This document shows positions 37,927 to 46,448 of a stretch of DNA of 64,000 nucleotides, one piece after another. The notes under the pieces are model-generated. The model worked only from the letters and a program-made list of their open reading frames with translations, did no database searches and was not told where the DNA came from. The stretch lies in the NCBI GenBank assembly GCA_000146855.1, contig GL405246.1, positions 1,650,967 to 1,714,966 of the forward strand, written 5' to 3'. Position numbers and translations under genes: made by a program. The number at the start of each line of letters is the position of its first letter. The stretch's first letter is position 1. Origin of the DNA: [Eubacterium] yurii subsp. margaretiae ATCC 43715 (lineage in GTDB: Bacteria > Bacillota > Clostridia > Peptostreptococcales > Filifactoraceae).

Positions 37927-39060
37927 CTAATTCAAGATATTTAAACTGTTTGTAAAATAATCTATCTCTTCCTTTGTATTAAAATATGACAATGAAGCTC
38001 TAACAAAGCCACTCTCAAGTGTATTTAGGAAGCTATGTCCCAAAGGATTACAATGTAGCCCTCCACGCACCGCAATATCATATTTATAATTTAAGGTCGA
38101 GCAAATCAGTGACGAATCTCTATTCTTAATATTAAACGATACTATTGAAGAAAGTATATTATTATTTGGAGTATAGATTATAACATCTCTTACAGTTGAA
38201 AGCCTTTGTATAAAATACTTTGTCATCTCATTTTCTTTTTCAAATATAGCATCAATGCCCTCTTTTTTTATAAACTTTATACCTTCAAGCATACTCTTGA
38301 TACCTACTACATTGACAGTACCTGTTTCCAATTTGTCAGGCATTATTTCAATCTCATTTATCTCATCAGAAAAACTGCCTGTACCGCCGTAAAGTATGGG
38401 CTTGAGTTTTACATTTTTACTTGCATAGATAAAACCTGTACCGCTTAGTCCAAACAATGCCTTATGTCCAGGTGCACAGAGTATGTCTATATTCATCTTT
38501 TTTACATCAATATTGATTTTACCTATGCTCTGTGCCACATCAAGCAAAAATAAAATATTATTATCCCTTGCAAGCTTTCCTATTTCTTCTATCTCATTTA
38601 CTGTACCTACGAGATTATTCGCATGACAAAGAGCAATCAGCTTGGTATTTTTTTTGACATTTCCTTTTACGTCTTCAGCTCTTATTACCATGTCTTGATT
38701 AGGTTTTAGATAAGTCACAGTTATATTTTTTGTCTTTTTAAGATGTTCCAACACCCTTATTATAGAGTTATGCTCCAATACCGAGCTTATGACATCATCT
38801 CCGTCATTCAAAGCAGAAAAAAGCCCTATATTTAAAGCCTCTGTACAATTTTTTGTAAATGCGACATTTGAGATATCATCTCCATTTATAAGTTCACAGA
38901 TAGCCTCTCTGCATTCATACACAGCCTTTGACGACATCACGCTCATATTGTGAGCTGAACGTCCAGGATTGGCACAGTGGTTTTTTGCAAAGTCAAATGT
39001 CCTTTCCAAGACTACATCCGGTTTTGGAAATGTTGTTGCCGCATTGTCAAAATATATCAT
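37927..39060 (-). CDS. Class V aminotransferase, cysteine desulfurase-like (EF2568-type family)
   Basis: 377 residues. The class V PLP fold begins IYFDNAATTFPKP, and the PLP lysine is Lys200 in APGHKALFG. The C-terminal loop RGGLHCNPLGH contains the cysteine in the position of the active-site Cys of SufS-type desulfurases. It probably releases sulfur from cysteine or acts on a related amino acid. It starts 4 bp after phoH and is likely co-transcribed. No IscU/SufU scaffold gene is adjacent, so a housekeeping Fe-S role is less likely than a specialised one. Confidence 0.88.
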   Translation of the reverse strand: MIYFDNAATTFPKPDVVLERTFDFAKNHCANPGRSAHNMSVMSSKAVYECREAICELINGDDISNVAFTKNCTEALNIGLFSALNDGDDVISSVLEHNSIIRVLEHLKKTKNITVTYLKPNQDMVIRAEDVKGNVKKNTKLIALCHANNLVGTVNEIEEIGKLARDNNILFLLDVAQSIGKINIDVKKMNIDILCAPGHKALFGLSGTGFIYASKNVKLKPILYGGTGSFSDEINEIEIMPDKLETGTVNVVGIKSMLEGIKFIKKEGIDAIFEKENEMTKYFIQRLSTVRDVIIYTPNNNILSSIVSFNIKNRDSSLICSTLNYKYDIAVRGGLHCNPLGHSFLNTLESGFVRASLSYFNTKEEIDYFTNSLNILN

Positions 39061-39064
39061 AGTC

Positions 39065-40072
39065 TTACCTCTTCGTTTCGCCCTTTCCCTTGGTCCTGAG
39101 CATCAACTGTTTCTTTTCATATTTATCGTATTGTTTTATAATTCTTTGAACCAACTCATGTCTTACCACGTCTTTTTCAGTAAGCTCGTTTATAGCTATT
39201 CCCTTTACGTCTTTGAGTATTATCACCGCATGAGAAAGTCCGCTTTTTTTGTTGTCACCCAAATCTATCTGAGTGATGTCCCCTGTTACTACCACCTTTG
39301 AGCCAAAGCCGAACCTTGTCAAAAACATCTTCATCTGCTCACGAGTGGTATTTTGAGCCTCATCCAAAATTATAAAGGAATTGTCCAATGTTCTACCTCT
39401 CATAAATGCAAGAGGTGCAACCTCTATTACTCCAGTCTCAAGATGTTTTTCAAACTTTTCTGCACCGAACATATCAAAGAGAGCATCATACAGCGGTCTA
39501 AGATAAGGATCGACCTTATCTTTCAAATCTCCAGGCAAAAATCCGAGACTTTCTCCGGCTTCTACCGCAGGTCTTGTAAGTATAATCCTTGACACTTCTC
39601 CACGACGAAAAGACGCCACTGCAAGTGCAACGGCAAGATAGGTCTTACCTGTACCGGCAGGTCCTATGCAGATTGTAACATCATTTTTTCTTATGTCATC
39701 TACATAATTTTTTTGTCCAACTGTCTTTGCTCTTACAGGATTACCTTTTGATGTGAGTATTATCACATCATCCCCCATATTTGCAATATTGTTGGACATA
39801 TCTTCCCTTATCATATCTACAGTATAATTTACCAACCTTACGTCTATAGCAGTGCCTTTTTTAAATAGTTTATACAGCTCTTCCAATACTCTTGTACAGA
39901 TGTTTACATCAGTATTCTTATCACCTATTATAAATGTCTTGTCATCTCTAAGAATGATATTTACACTTAGTTTTTCTTCCAAAGCCTTTATATTTTTATC
40001 ATAGTTGCCGAACAACTCTTTTTCAAAATCCGAATCTTCAAAATTTACTATATGTTCCAAAAAATTTTCCAA
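39065..40072 (-). CDS. PhoH family ATPase
   Basis: 335 residues with a TTG start behind GGAGAA. After an N-terminal extension (1-110) the PhoH core carries Walker A GPAGTGKT (137-144) and the family FIILDEAQNTT near 226. In Firmicutes this gene usually sits beside ybeY; here the partner is a desulfurase-like gene. PhoH proteins are RNA-associated ATPases or helicases; the cellular role is poorly defined. Confidence 0.93.
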   Translation of the reverse strand: MENFLEHIVNFEDSDFEKELFGNYDKNIKALEEKLSVNIILRDDKTFIIGDKNTDVNICTRVLEELYKLFKKGTAIDVRLVNYTVDMIREDMSNNIANMGDDVIILTSKGNPVRAKTVGQKNYVDDIRKNDVTICIGPAGTGKTYLAVALAVASFRRGEVSRIILTRPAVEAGESLGFLPGDLKDKVDPYLRPLYDALFDMFGAEKFEKHLETGVIEVAPLAFMRGRTLDNSFIILDEAQNTTREQMKMFLTRFGFGSKVVVTGDITQIDLGDNKKSGLSHAVIILKDVKGIAINELTEKDVVRHELVQRIIKQYDKYEKKQLMLRTKGKGETKR

Positions 40073-40201
40073 AAATTTTCTCCTATAATACTAAAAAATA
40101 ATTACTTTTCAATTTTATCATAAATTTTCAAAAATGTTAAATTATTTTTATTGACTCATATTTAAAAAGCCATTATTATATAAACTATCTGTATAAGTCA
40201 T

Positions 40202-40265
40202 GCTAAAATCCAATAAAATAATGGATAAAATATCTTCAGTTGCATTTATAATGAATCATAAATTA
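40202..40265. repeat. Partial copy of the subfamily 3 intergenic repeat
   Basis: GCTAAAATCCAATAAAATAA matches the left end of the copies at 55790 and the inverse of 52729. The similarity fades after about 60 bp. It lies between phoH and the divergent PfkB kinase gene. Confidence 0.4.
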
Positions 40266-40364
40266 TATCCTATTTTTAAAAAATAATGATGAACTTTATC
40301 CATAATATATAATTGTATCAATAACATTAAATTTATAAAAATACTTAATTTAAAAGAGGGAAAA

Positions 40365-41264
40365 ATGAAGAAATGTCTTGTAATCGGCTCTACAGTATGT
40401 GATGTCATAATCCATGTAGACAAACTGCCCAAACGCTCAGAAGATGTCCATGTCAAAAGTCAAAGCCTAAGCCTTGGAGGATGTGCATACAATGTAGCTT
40501 CAGTCTTACATAATTTAGACATAGACTATGCATTTATCTCTCCTGTAGGAAGAGGAATGTACGGCGACTTTGTAAGAAAGGAATTAAAGAGGAAAAATAT
40601 AAAAACGGGTGTATTTCTCGAAGAAGATAACGGCTGTTGCTACTGCTTGATAGATAGTAGCGGCGAGCGTTCTTTCATGTCATATCACAGATGCGAATAC
40701 ACGTTTTCGCCATCTTGGTTAAATTCATATAATTTAGACGACTTTTCCTACATCTATGTCTGCGGACTTGAAATAGAAGACAGGGATGGAGAGATACTTA
40801 CAGATACCATATCCAAATTTTCAGGCACAGTTATATTTGCACCGGGTCCAAGAGTAAATATGATAGATGAAAAATTACTTGCTAAAATATATAAGAGCCA
40901 TCCTATAATACATCTCAACGAAGAGGAGCTAAAAGACATTACAAAGGCAAAAAACATAGATGAAGCATTGGAAAAGCTATATAAGAAGACGCAAAATACA
41001 ATAATAGTAACTCTTGGCGGTAAGGGTTCATTGTATTTTTACGGTAAAAAGTGTATAAAAGTAAAAGGCTATAAGGCTAATGTGCAAGATACAGTAGGAG
41101 CAGGAGACAGTCATATAGGCGCAATAATGTCCTGCCTTAGTAAAGACAAGACATTAGAGCAAGCCTTAGATTTTGCAAATCTACTTTCTTCAAAGATAGT
41201 GGAAACTCAGGGAGTAAATCTTTCAAAAGAAACGTATGACAAACTTAGGAAAATTTTAGCTTAG
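40365..41264 (+). CDS. PfkB family carbohydrate kinase (ribokinase-like)
   Basis: 299 residues. The N-terminal half has the substrate-binding pattern LGGCAYNVASVLHNLD (about 38-53) and the C-terminal DTVGAGDSH (near residue 244) with the catalytic Asp. The substrate cannot be read off; ribokinase, pseudouridine kinase and sugar kinases share this fold. It stands alone on the plus strand and overlaps by 4 bp at its 3' end with the convergent lipoprotein gene. The ribosome-binding site is AGAGGG. Confidence 0.92.
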   Translation: MKKCLVIGSTVCDVIIHVDKLPKRSEDVHVKSQSLSLGGCAYNVASVLHNLDIDYAFISPVGRGMYGDFVRKELKRKNIKTGVFLEEDNGCCYCLIDSSGERSFMSYHRCEYTFSPSWLNSYNLDDFSYIYVCGLEIEDRDGEILTDTISKFSGTVIFAPGPRVNMIDEKLLAKIYKSHPIIHLNEEELKDITKAKNIDEALEKLYKKTQNTIIVTLGGKGSLYFYGKKCIKVKGYKANVQDTVGAGDSHIGAIMSCLSKDKTLEQALDFANLLSSKIVETQGVNLSKETYDKLRKILA

Positions 41265-42106
41265 TTATCATACCAAACTGTATTTTTAACACAAATACCT
41301 GTCTTTTCATGATACCATATACAAGGTGCATATACTGCATGCTTACCGGCAACCCCTGAAGGTACTATTTCTTTTCTCTCCTCTTGCGCCTTGTCATAGT
41401 CCTTATTTTTTATGATACAAATTACTCCATCAGGTATATCATCATCAATTTCTCTTACATCTTTTTCATAGCCGGGTATCTCATTTTTCTTATACGAAAA
41501 GTTCTTAAGACCTTCTATTTCAGCATTTTTCTTAAGGTCTTCCATAATAATATCATACTTAGATGAAAAAGAATCTTGAGAACCCATCATTTTTTCTATA
41601 AGATTTTCATCATTTTCAGCCATCTCTCTTATTGACGGGATAAATCTATCTCCGTCTTCAACCTGATATTCCTTTACTATCTTAAGATCTAAGTCCATAT
41701 CATATCTTATAGGAAACAAAGCTCCGGAATCATTATCAAAAATCCCATTATCAAACTTATATGTCATTTCAATTATATTTGCAAAAACACTGTAGCCATC
41801 ACTTCTTTTTTTCAATCCCACTATATCTACAGCAACAGCAGGAATATTTTGTCCCGTTTTTTCTTCTTTTTTCAACTCTTTAATTTTTGTGTCATAGATT
41901 ACAGCTCTTGCCTTTTCTTTTATTTCATCATCTTTACTTGTATTATCTACTACTTTATCAATCTTATTATCACTTTGACTTATATTATTTTTAGCTTTAT
42001 CATCTGTATTTGTCTTCGAAACATCAGTATTTTCATTACAAGCTACAATAAAAGTAAGTAAACATATCACTGCTAATAACTTTACTACTATAGAACTCTT
42101 CTTCAT
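41261..42106 (-). CDS. Hypothetical lipoprotein
   Basis: 281 residues with signal peptide and lipobox IVAC (Cys about 23), then a low-complexity linker rich in Asn, Asp, Lys and Ser up to about residue 75. The C-terminal domain (about 80-281) contains aromatic and acidic patches (VEDGDRFIPSIREMAENDENLI) and two late cysteines. I do not recognise the family. A GGAGG site precedes the start. It is convergent with the PfkB kinase gene, so its function cannot be inferred from neighbours. Confidence 0.75.
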   Translation of the reverse strand: MKKSSIVVKLLAVICLLTFIVACNENTDVSKTNTDDKAKNNISQSDNKIDKVVDNTSKDDEIKEKARAVIYDTKIKELKKEEKTGQNIPAVAVDIVGLKKRSDGYSVFANIIEMTYKFDNGIFDNDSGALFPIRYDMDLDLKIVKEYQVEDGDRFIPSIREMAENDENLIEKMMGSQDSFSSKYDIIMEDLKKNAEIEGLKNFSYKKNEIPGYEKDVREIDDDIPDGVICIIKNKDYDKAQEERKEIVPSGVAGKHAVYAPCIWYHEKTGICVKNTVWYDN

Positions 42107-42635
42107 AATATTTCCTCCATTCTTTTATTTTTCAGTACTTATATGACCTTCTTTATATGTATAAGATAACATACAAATAAGATACCGTCAACATTGATAT
42201 TTATTTAAAATTTGGGAATAAATTAATTAGTATAATTCTAATGCAAAAATTTTTCTACTGTGCTATAATGATTTATACATCAATATATTTTTTGATTGCT
42301 GATTAATAAACTCTTACTTAATTATTGACATACTGATATTAATACAAATATTTATGATTCTTTGCAATTTTTAACAGCTATAATTTTTAACTTGTAACTG
42401 AGTTCACTACATATTTTAATTTAACTATTATTTCAGATAATTTTTGAAAATTGTAATTAGTTTTTTCCAAAAATCTATAAATAAATATTATATCAAACTT
42501 CTTTGAAAAGATTTAAAAACAGCCTTATTGATAAATAGGATTTACTTTATTTAATTTCTAAGAATTGTCATCGCAAGTTAATGGTAATCAAACAAGTTTA
42601 TTAATCAAATTTTATTAAAATATTGGAGGATTATT
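42107..42635. other. Divergent intergenic region, 529 bp
   Basis: AT-rich region between two divergent genes for exported proteins. No ORF or terminator. A fragment near 42229-42345 has TAGTATAATTCTAAT at one side and could be a decayed copy of the TATACTAA repeat family, but it is too degenerate to call. Confidence 0.4.
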
Positions 42636-43841
42636 ATGAAAAAGTTATTAAAATTATCAATGATTCTTATGGTTTTATCCATACTCACCATTTCTTCAAA
42701 TGCCATTACAAAATTGAATCCCAAGGCTACACTAATACTACCTGAAGAAGCGTTTAAGTCGGATATTGCGGTATATAACAAATATATTTTCTATACAATT
42801 CCTATAGATACTTCAATGGACTCCAAATTTAAAACCTACTCTAAATCTGTTTTTAGCAATCAAGTAGCAAAACAAATAAACAAAGTGGATGGGGTTGACC
42901 GTAGATCTTCCGTTTTTAAAATATTAGGTGACCAAAAACTATATAGCGTAGCTCATTATGGAGACAATATTTTGGGGGGCACTCATATAAATCAATTAAA
43001 TAAGGATAAGTCCGTAAATATGAGTTATTCCGGAAATGCTTCATTCGAAATCGATGCTTTTAAAAATAAATTATCATTTATTCATGATCCATATTTCTTT
43101 TATCAAGGAAGATCTGGTTATTGGTATTGTAAGTTTTTTAATGATATTGACAAGTGTTACTATAATCTCCCCGGAGATATTGTAAAAATGGGACCACTTT
43201 TTTCAGCAATAAGAAAAGACTATACTTATGTTGTAAATTATCAATATGACACTAACAATGGTGGTAGCTCTATAGAAGGTGATTACCCTAATGTAATTGA
43301 AGCTCCGGGTATTATATCAATCAATAATTCTAACAATCAAAAGAAAATGCTGATACCGGATGCACAAAATATGGTAATGGGAAGTGACTGTATATACTAT
43401 TACAAAAAAACAAAGGGAAAAAATCTATACTCAATCTACTCTTACTCCCTTAAAAATAAGTCTACAAAGTTGATTTGTGCAGATGCAAATCTTTATTATT
43501 CCGATGTTAATAATAGAAGTGACCACCTTCTTTTCCCTGTAAAAAATAATATATTCTACATGGGTGGTAAAAATTCATCAAGACTGTACACAGTATCCAA
43601 CAAAAAATCCAAACCTGTACTCTCAGGTATGAAAAGAATAATGTCAAACGGAAATGTAGTCGTTGCCTTGATTCAACGCAACTATGATTCACAGGTGAAA
43701 ATTTTTAATGATAAAGGTGTAGAAATAGCAAATTTAACAGTGCCTAACAATGATTCAGATATGTTCATATATAAAAATGAGCTGATAATGTGGTCAAAAC
43801 GAGACAAGAAAGTTCGTTATTACAACATACCTGTCAAATAG
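42636..43841 (+). CDS. Secreted protein with DUF5050-like beta repeats
   Basis: 401 residues, signal peptide of about 23 residues (cleavage near SSNA), no lipobox. The body contains repeated short strands with Tyr and Asp (YIFYTIPIDTSMDSKFKT, CIYYYKKTKGKNLYSIYSY, LFPVKNNIFYMGG). The pattern is comparable to the C-terminal domain of the 467-aa lipoprotein at 1400-2803, suggesting a propeller-like extracellular fold. No enzymatic motif is evident. It follows a strong TTGGAGG site. Function unknown. Confidence 0.75.
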   Translation: MKKLLKLSMILMVLSILTISSNAITKLNPKATLILPEEAFKSDIAVYNKYIFYTIPIDTSMDSKFKTYSKSVFSNQVAKQINKVDGVDRRSSVFKILGDQKLYSVAHYGDNILGGTHINQLNKDKSVNMSYSGNASFEIDAFKNKLSFIHDPYFFYQGRSGYWYCKFFNDIDKCYYNLPGDIVKMGPLFSAIRKDYTYVVNYQYDTNNGGSSIEGDYPNVIEAPGIISINNSNNQKKMLIPDAQNMVMGSDCIYYYKKTKGKNLYSIYSYSLKNKSTKLICADANLYYSDVNNRSDHLLFPVKNNIFYMGGKNSSRLYTVSNKKSKPVLSGMKRIMSNGNVVVALIQRNYDSQVKIFNDKGVEIANLTVPNNDSDMFIYKNELIMWSKRDKKVRYYNIPVK

Positions 43842-43897
43842 AAAAGAATTAGATTATTTCAATCTAAATAGATATTTAATCCATTATTATTTTGTAT

Positions 43898-43992
43898 ATA
43901 GTAAACGTCATTAACAACTTAAATTAAAAAAGTATATGATATAGAAAATCATAAGGGTATTTTGGTTAAAGCAAAATAATGTCGTTTACTAT
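43898..43992. repeat. Small inverted-repeat element, 95 bp
   Basis: ATAGTAAACG (43898-43907) is the exact inverse complement of CGTTTACTAT (43983-43992). The interior is AT-rich. Either a miniature element with 10-bp ends or a long hairpin; only one copy is seen in the window. Confidence 0.45.
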
Positions 43993-44025
43993 GATTATAT
44001 TGCCATATTTTTATTATTTTTGTTA

Positions 44026-44150
44026 TTATACGAGTATCTGTTTAGTCTATGGGTATGTTATCGAAGATTTAATTAATATAGTATTTAGGACATAATTATT
44101 AATGTTCCAAAAATATATTATCCATAATTCTATTGAATTTTAATGTTATT
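44026..44150. repeat. MITE-like repeat, subfamily 3, degenerate copy
   Basis: Starts TTATACGAGTATCTGTTTAG and ends TTGAATTTTAATGTTATT, matching the start and end of the copy at 52729-52857 with several substitutions. Confidence 0.4.
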
Positions 44151-44198
44151 GACAACTATGTCTATACATCTTACTTTTTATTTTTATAAGGGGGAGCT

Positions 44199-44360
44199 AT
44201 GAAAAGCTGGAAATGTACAATCTGCGGTTATATACATGAAGGAGATGCACCGCCGGAGTTTTGCCCTGTCTGTAACTGGGGCAGTGATAAGTTTATTGAA
44301 ATAGCCAATTATAAGAGAAAACTTAGATCCACTGCCGATAAAAAACAGGATGAAAAGTAA
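44199..44360 (+). CDS. Mini rubredoxin-like protein
   Basis: 53 residues from ATG 44199 behind GGGGGAG. The four cysteines at 6, 9, 22 and 25 (CTICGYIHEGDAPPEFCPVC) form a rubrerythrin-type rubredoxin iron site, with a short basic C-terminal tail. Most rubredoxins have a longer spacing between the cysteine pairs; the 12-residue spacing here is that of the C-terminal rubredoxin domain of rubrerythrin and of small stand-alone relatives. It probably shuttles single electrons in oxygen or peroxide defence. It has its own terminator and no rubrerythrin neighbour. Confidence 0.85.
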   Translation: MKSWKCTICGYIHEGDAPPEFCPVCNWGSDKFIEIANYKRKLRSTADKKQDEK

Positions 44361-44405
44361 AAAAATAGGAAATCAAGGTTATTTTGCCATGATTTCCTAT
44401 TTTTA
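44361..44405. terminator. Bidirectional terminator after the rubredoxin-like gene
   Basis: AAAAATAGGAAATCA (44361-44375) pairs with TGATTTCCTATTTTT (44390-44404), a 15-bp stem. It serves the convergent TfoX-domain gene as well. Confidence 0.9.
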
Positions 44406-44441
44406 TAAGATTTTTTAAGTTATTGCAATAACTCAATATGT

Positions 44442-44765
44442 CTACCGTTTTTTCTTTTGTATCTTAGGATAAGGCAAATCATCATACATGGCAATAAGTA
44501 AATTCTTCAAATACTCCTTATCATTCACGTTATCTACGAGCAACATATCTTTTGCACCAACATAAGGCAATTCATATTTTACATCCGTCAAATAATTTAC
44601 TGCCGAATTTGCAGACTTTATCAATAGCCTATCGTCATAGATTCCGCCTATTATCTTGCCTTTGTAATATAAAATATACTCACCCATCATAGCTCTGTAA
44701 TCTATATCTTCCAAATCAGATAACTGCTCCATGATAAAGTCTAAATACTCCTTACTTGACGCCAT
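44442..44765 (-). CDS. TfoX/Sxy N-terminal domain protein
   Basis: 107 residues from ATG 44765, which has AGAGGTGG upstream; the ATG 15 bases earlier lacks a site. The stretch YRAMMGEYILYYKGKIIGGIYDDRLLIK is the hallmark of the TfoX N-terminal domain, first known in the competence regulator Sxy/TfoX. Stand-alone single-domain versions are common in Firmicutes and their role is unknown, so a link to competence is not implied. It ends in a basic tail KKKR. Confidence 0.85.
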   Translation of the reverse strand: MASSKEYLDFIMEQLSDLEDIDYRAMMGEYILYYKGKIIGGIYDDRLLIKSANSAVNYLTDVKYELPYVGAKDMLLVDNVNDKEYLKNLLIAMYDDLPYPKIQKKKR

Positions 44766-44837
44766 TTCCCACCTCTTCATATCTACTTAAATCAATATCA
44801 ATCAGATAAAATTATACATACGCCTTACTGTTATTCT

Positions 44838-44955
44838 AATACTGAAAATCTATTAAAAAGCCATATAATTGTATTAGAGTAAAATTGTTTATAATTCATA
44901 AATTGTAATGACATTAGTCATAATTACTTGGCATTATAAATTAAGATTAGTATTA
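44838..44955. repeat. MITE-like intergenic repeat, subfamily 1, copy B
   Basis: About 118 bp. It starts TAATACTGAAAATCTATT, shares the inner AAAAAGCCATATAATT block with copy A, and ends GATTAGTATTA. It lies just downstream of the ABC-F gene and forms the left edge of the 45-52 kb cassette. Confidence 0.6.
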
Positions 44956-44965
44956 TAACATAAGC

Positions 44966-46444
44966 TTATAGCTCAATTATTTTAGTTGCAATAGTATCTA
45001 CAAATTTTTTATCATGCTCAACAAATATCAAGGTAGGCTTGGAATTCAGCAAGATTTCTTCGATCTGCATCCTTGAAATTACATCTATATAGTTTAGCGG
45101 TTCATCCCAGATGAAAATATGTGCCTCTTTTGATAGACTTACAGCTATAAGCACCTTTTTCTTTTGACCGTCACTGTATTTTACCATATCAACATCAAAT
45201 AACTCTCTTGAAAAATCAAGCTTTCTCAATATCGTTTTGCATAGAGTCTCATCAACATCATTTGACCTAATATACTCACTTAAATCTCCGCTTAGATTTG
45301 AAATATCTTGTGAAATATATGATATCTTCAAATTATTTACCTTTTGCAGTTCTCCTGTATATCTTATATCTTCTCCCAAGAGTATTTTCAATAGTGTTGA
45401 CTTTCCACATCCGTTTTTACCGTAGATAGCAATTCTTTCTCCCTGCCTTATTTCAAGATTCACATTATTTAAAATTTGCCTGTAAGCATAGTATGCAGAT
45501 AGGTTTTCTATTTTAAACAAGACATCCTTATGAGGTTTTAGACATTTCAATTTCAACTCTTCTATTTTCTCAACATCCTTTAAAAGATTTTCTTTATCTT
45601 CAATCGCTTTATTTTGCCTTTTTTCCAAATTCTTAGATTTTTTCATCATCTTAGCTGACTGATGTCCTATATATCCCTTATCGGGCTTTACACCTGATAC
45701 TTTTTGACCAATCTTTGTCTTCTCAACATTATCAGACCATTGCTTACTCTGTCTTGCAGATTCTTTCAGTCTCCTTATATCTTTTTTGAGCCTTTCATTT
45801 TCATCCATTTCATATTGGTCTTTTTTCATCTTGTTTTCGTACCAAGATGTAAAATTTCCTATTTGAACATCTATTGAATTTCTGTTTAGAGAAATAACAT
45901 GGTCTATACAGCTATCCAAAAAATTCCTGTCATGTGAAATGAGTAAAAATCCCTTTTTATCTTTAAGATACTTGGCAACTGTATTTCTTCCTGCAATATC
46001 TAAGTGGTTTGTAGGCTCATCAATAAGCAAAAATTCATTTTGAGTGGTAAAAAGAACAGCCAAGAGAATTTTTGTCCTCTCCCCTTTGGATAAGGTGTTA
46101 AGGGGAGCATAAGCAAGCGACTCATCAAGCTCTAATAGATTAAGCTCCTTGAAAAATCTCCATTCTTCAGCATTATGAATATATAAGTTAAAAAAATCTA
46201 CGGCAGATAATGTCTCATCTTTTACATCAGGTGGAAACTTTGTACATTCAACACTTTTATTGATTTTTCCCTGATATTTTTCTTCACCTAAAAGCAGTTT
46301 AAAAAAGGTTGACTTGCCTATTCCATTTCTTCCGATTAATCCTGTTTTCCAATTAGTATCAAATGAAAAAGATACGTCATCAAAAACGTCGTTCAAATAT
46401 CCATAATAGGAAAATGACAAGTTTTCAATCTTAATCAGAGACAT
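44966..46444 (-). CDS. ABC-F ATPase, Lsa/Vga-like (candidate ribosome-protection antibiotic resistance protein)
   Basis: 492 residues with two ABC domains and no membrane segments. First domain: Walker A GRNGIGKST near 38, signature LSKGERTKILLA, Walker B LLIDEPTNHLD. Second: GKNGCGKST near 343, signature YSDGQKKKVLIA and the unusual Walker B context IWDEPLNYID. The opening DTNWKTGLIGRNG and the WDEPLN variant are those of the antibiotic-resistance ABC-F group (Lsa, Vga), which remove lincosamide, streptogramin A and pleuromutilin drugs from the ribosome. The linker between domains is long and lysine-rich. Its GGAGGTGA ribosome-binding site is formed by the last codons and stop of the helicase gene, so the two are translationally linked. 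The resistance phenotype is inference. Confidence 0.88.
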   Translation of the reverse strand: MSLIKIENLSFSYYGYLNDVFDDVSFSFDTNWKTGLIGRNGIGKSTFFKLLLGEEKYQGKINKSVECTKFPPDVKDETLSAVDFFNLYIHNAEEWRFFKELNLLELDESLAYAPLNTLSKGERTKILLAVLFTTQNEFLLIDEPTNHLDIAGRNTVAKYLKDKKGFLLISHDRNFLDSCIDHVISLNRNSIDVQIGNFTSWYENKMKKDQYEMDENERLKKDIRRLKESARQSKQWSDNVEKTKIGQKVSGVKPDKGYIGHQSAKMMKKSKNLEKRQNKAIEDKENLLKDVEKIEELKLKCLKPHKDVLFKIENLSAYYAYRQILNNVNLEIRQGERIAIYGKNGCGKSTLLKILLGEDIRYTGELQKVNNLKISYISQDISNLSGDLSEYIRSNDVDETLCKTILRKLDFSRELFDVDMVKYSDGQKKKVLIAVSLSKEAHIFIWDEPLNYIDVISRMQIEEILLNSKPTLIFVEHDKKFVDTIATKIIEL

Positions 46445-46448
46445 AATA

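Larger units (their letters stand above)
43842..44198. other. Intergenic region, 357 bp, with two repeat elements
   Basis: Contains the small inverted-repeat element 43898-43992 and a degenerate subfamily 3 copy near 44026-44150. No ORF. The promoter of the rubredoxin-like gene is probably near 44155-44185. Confidence 0.5.
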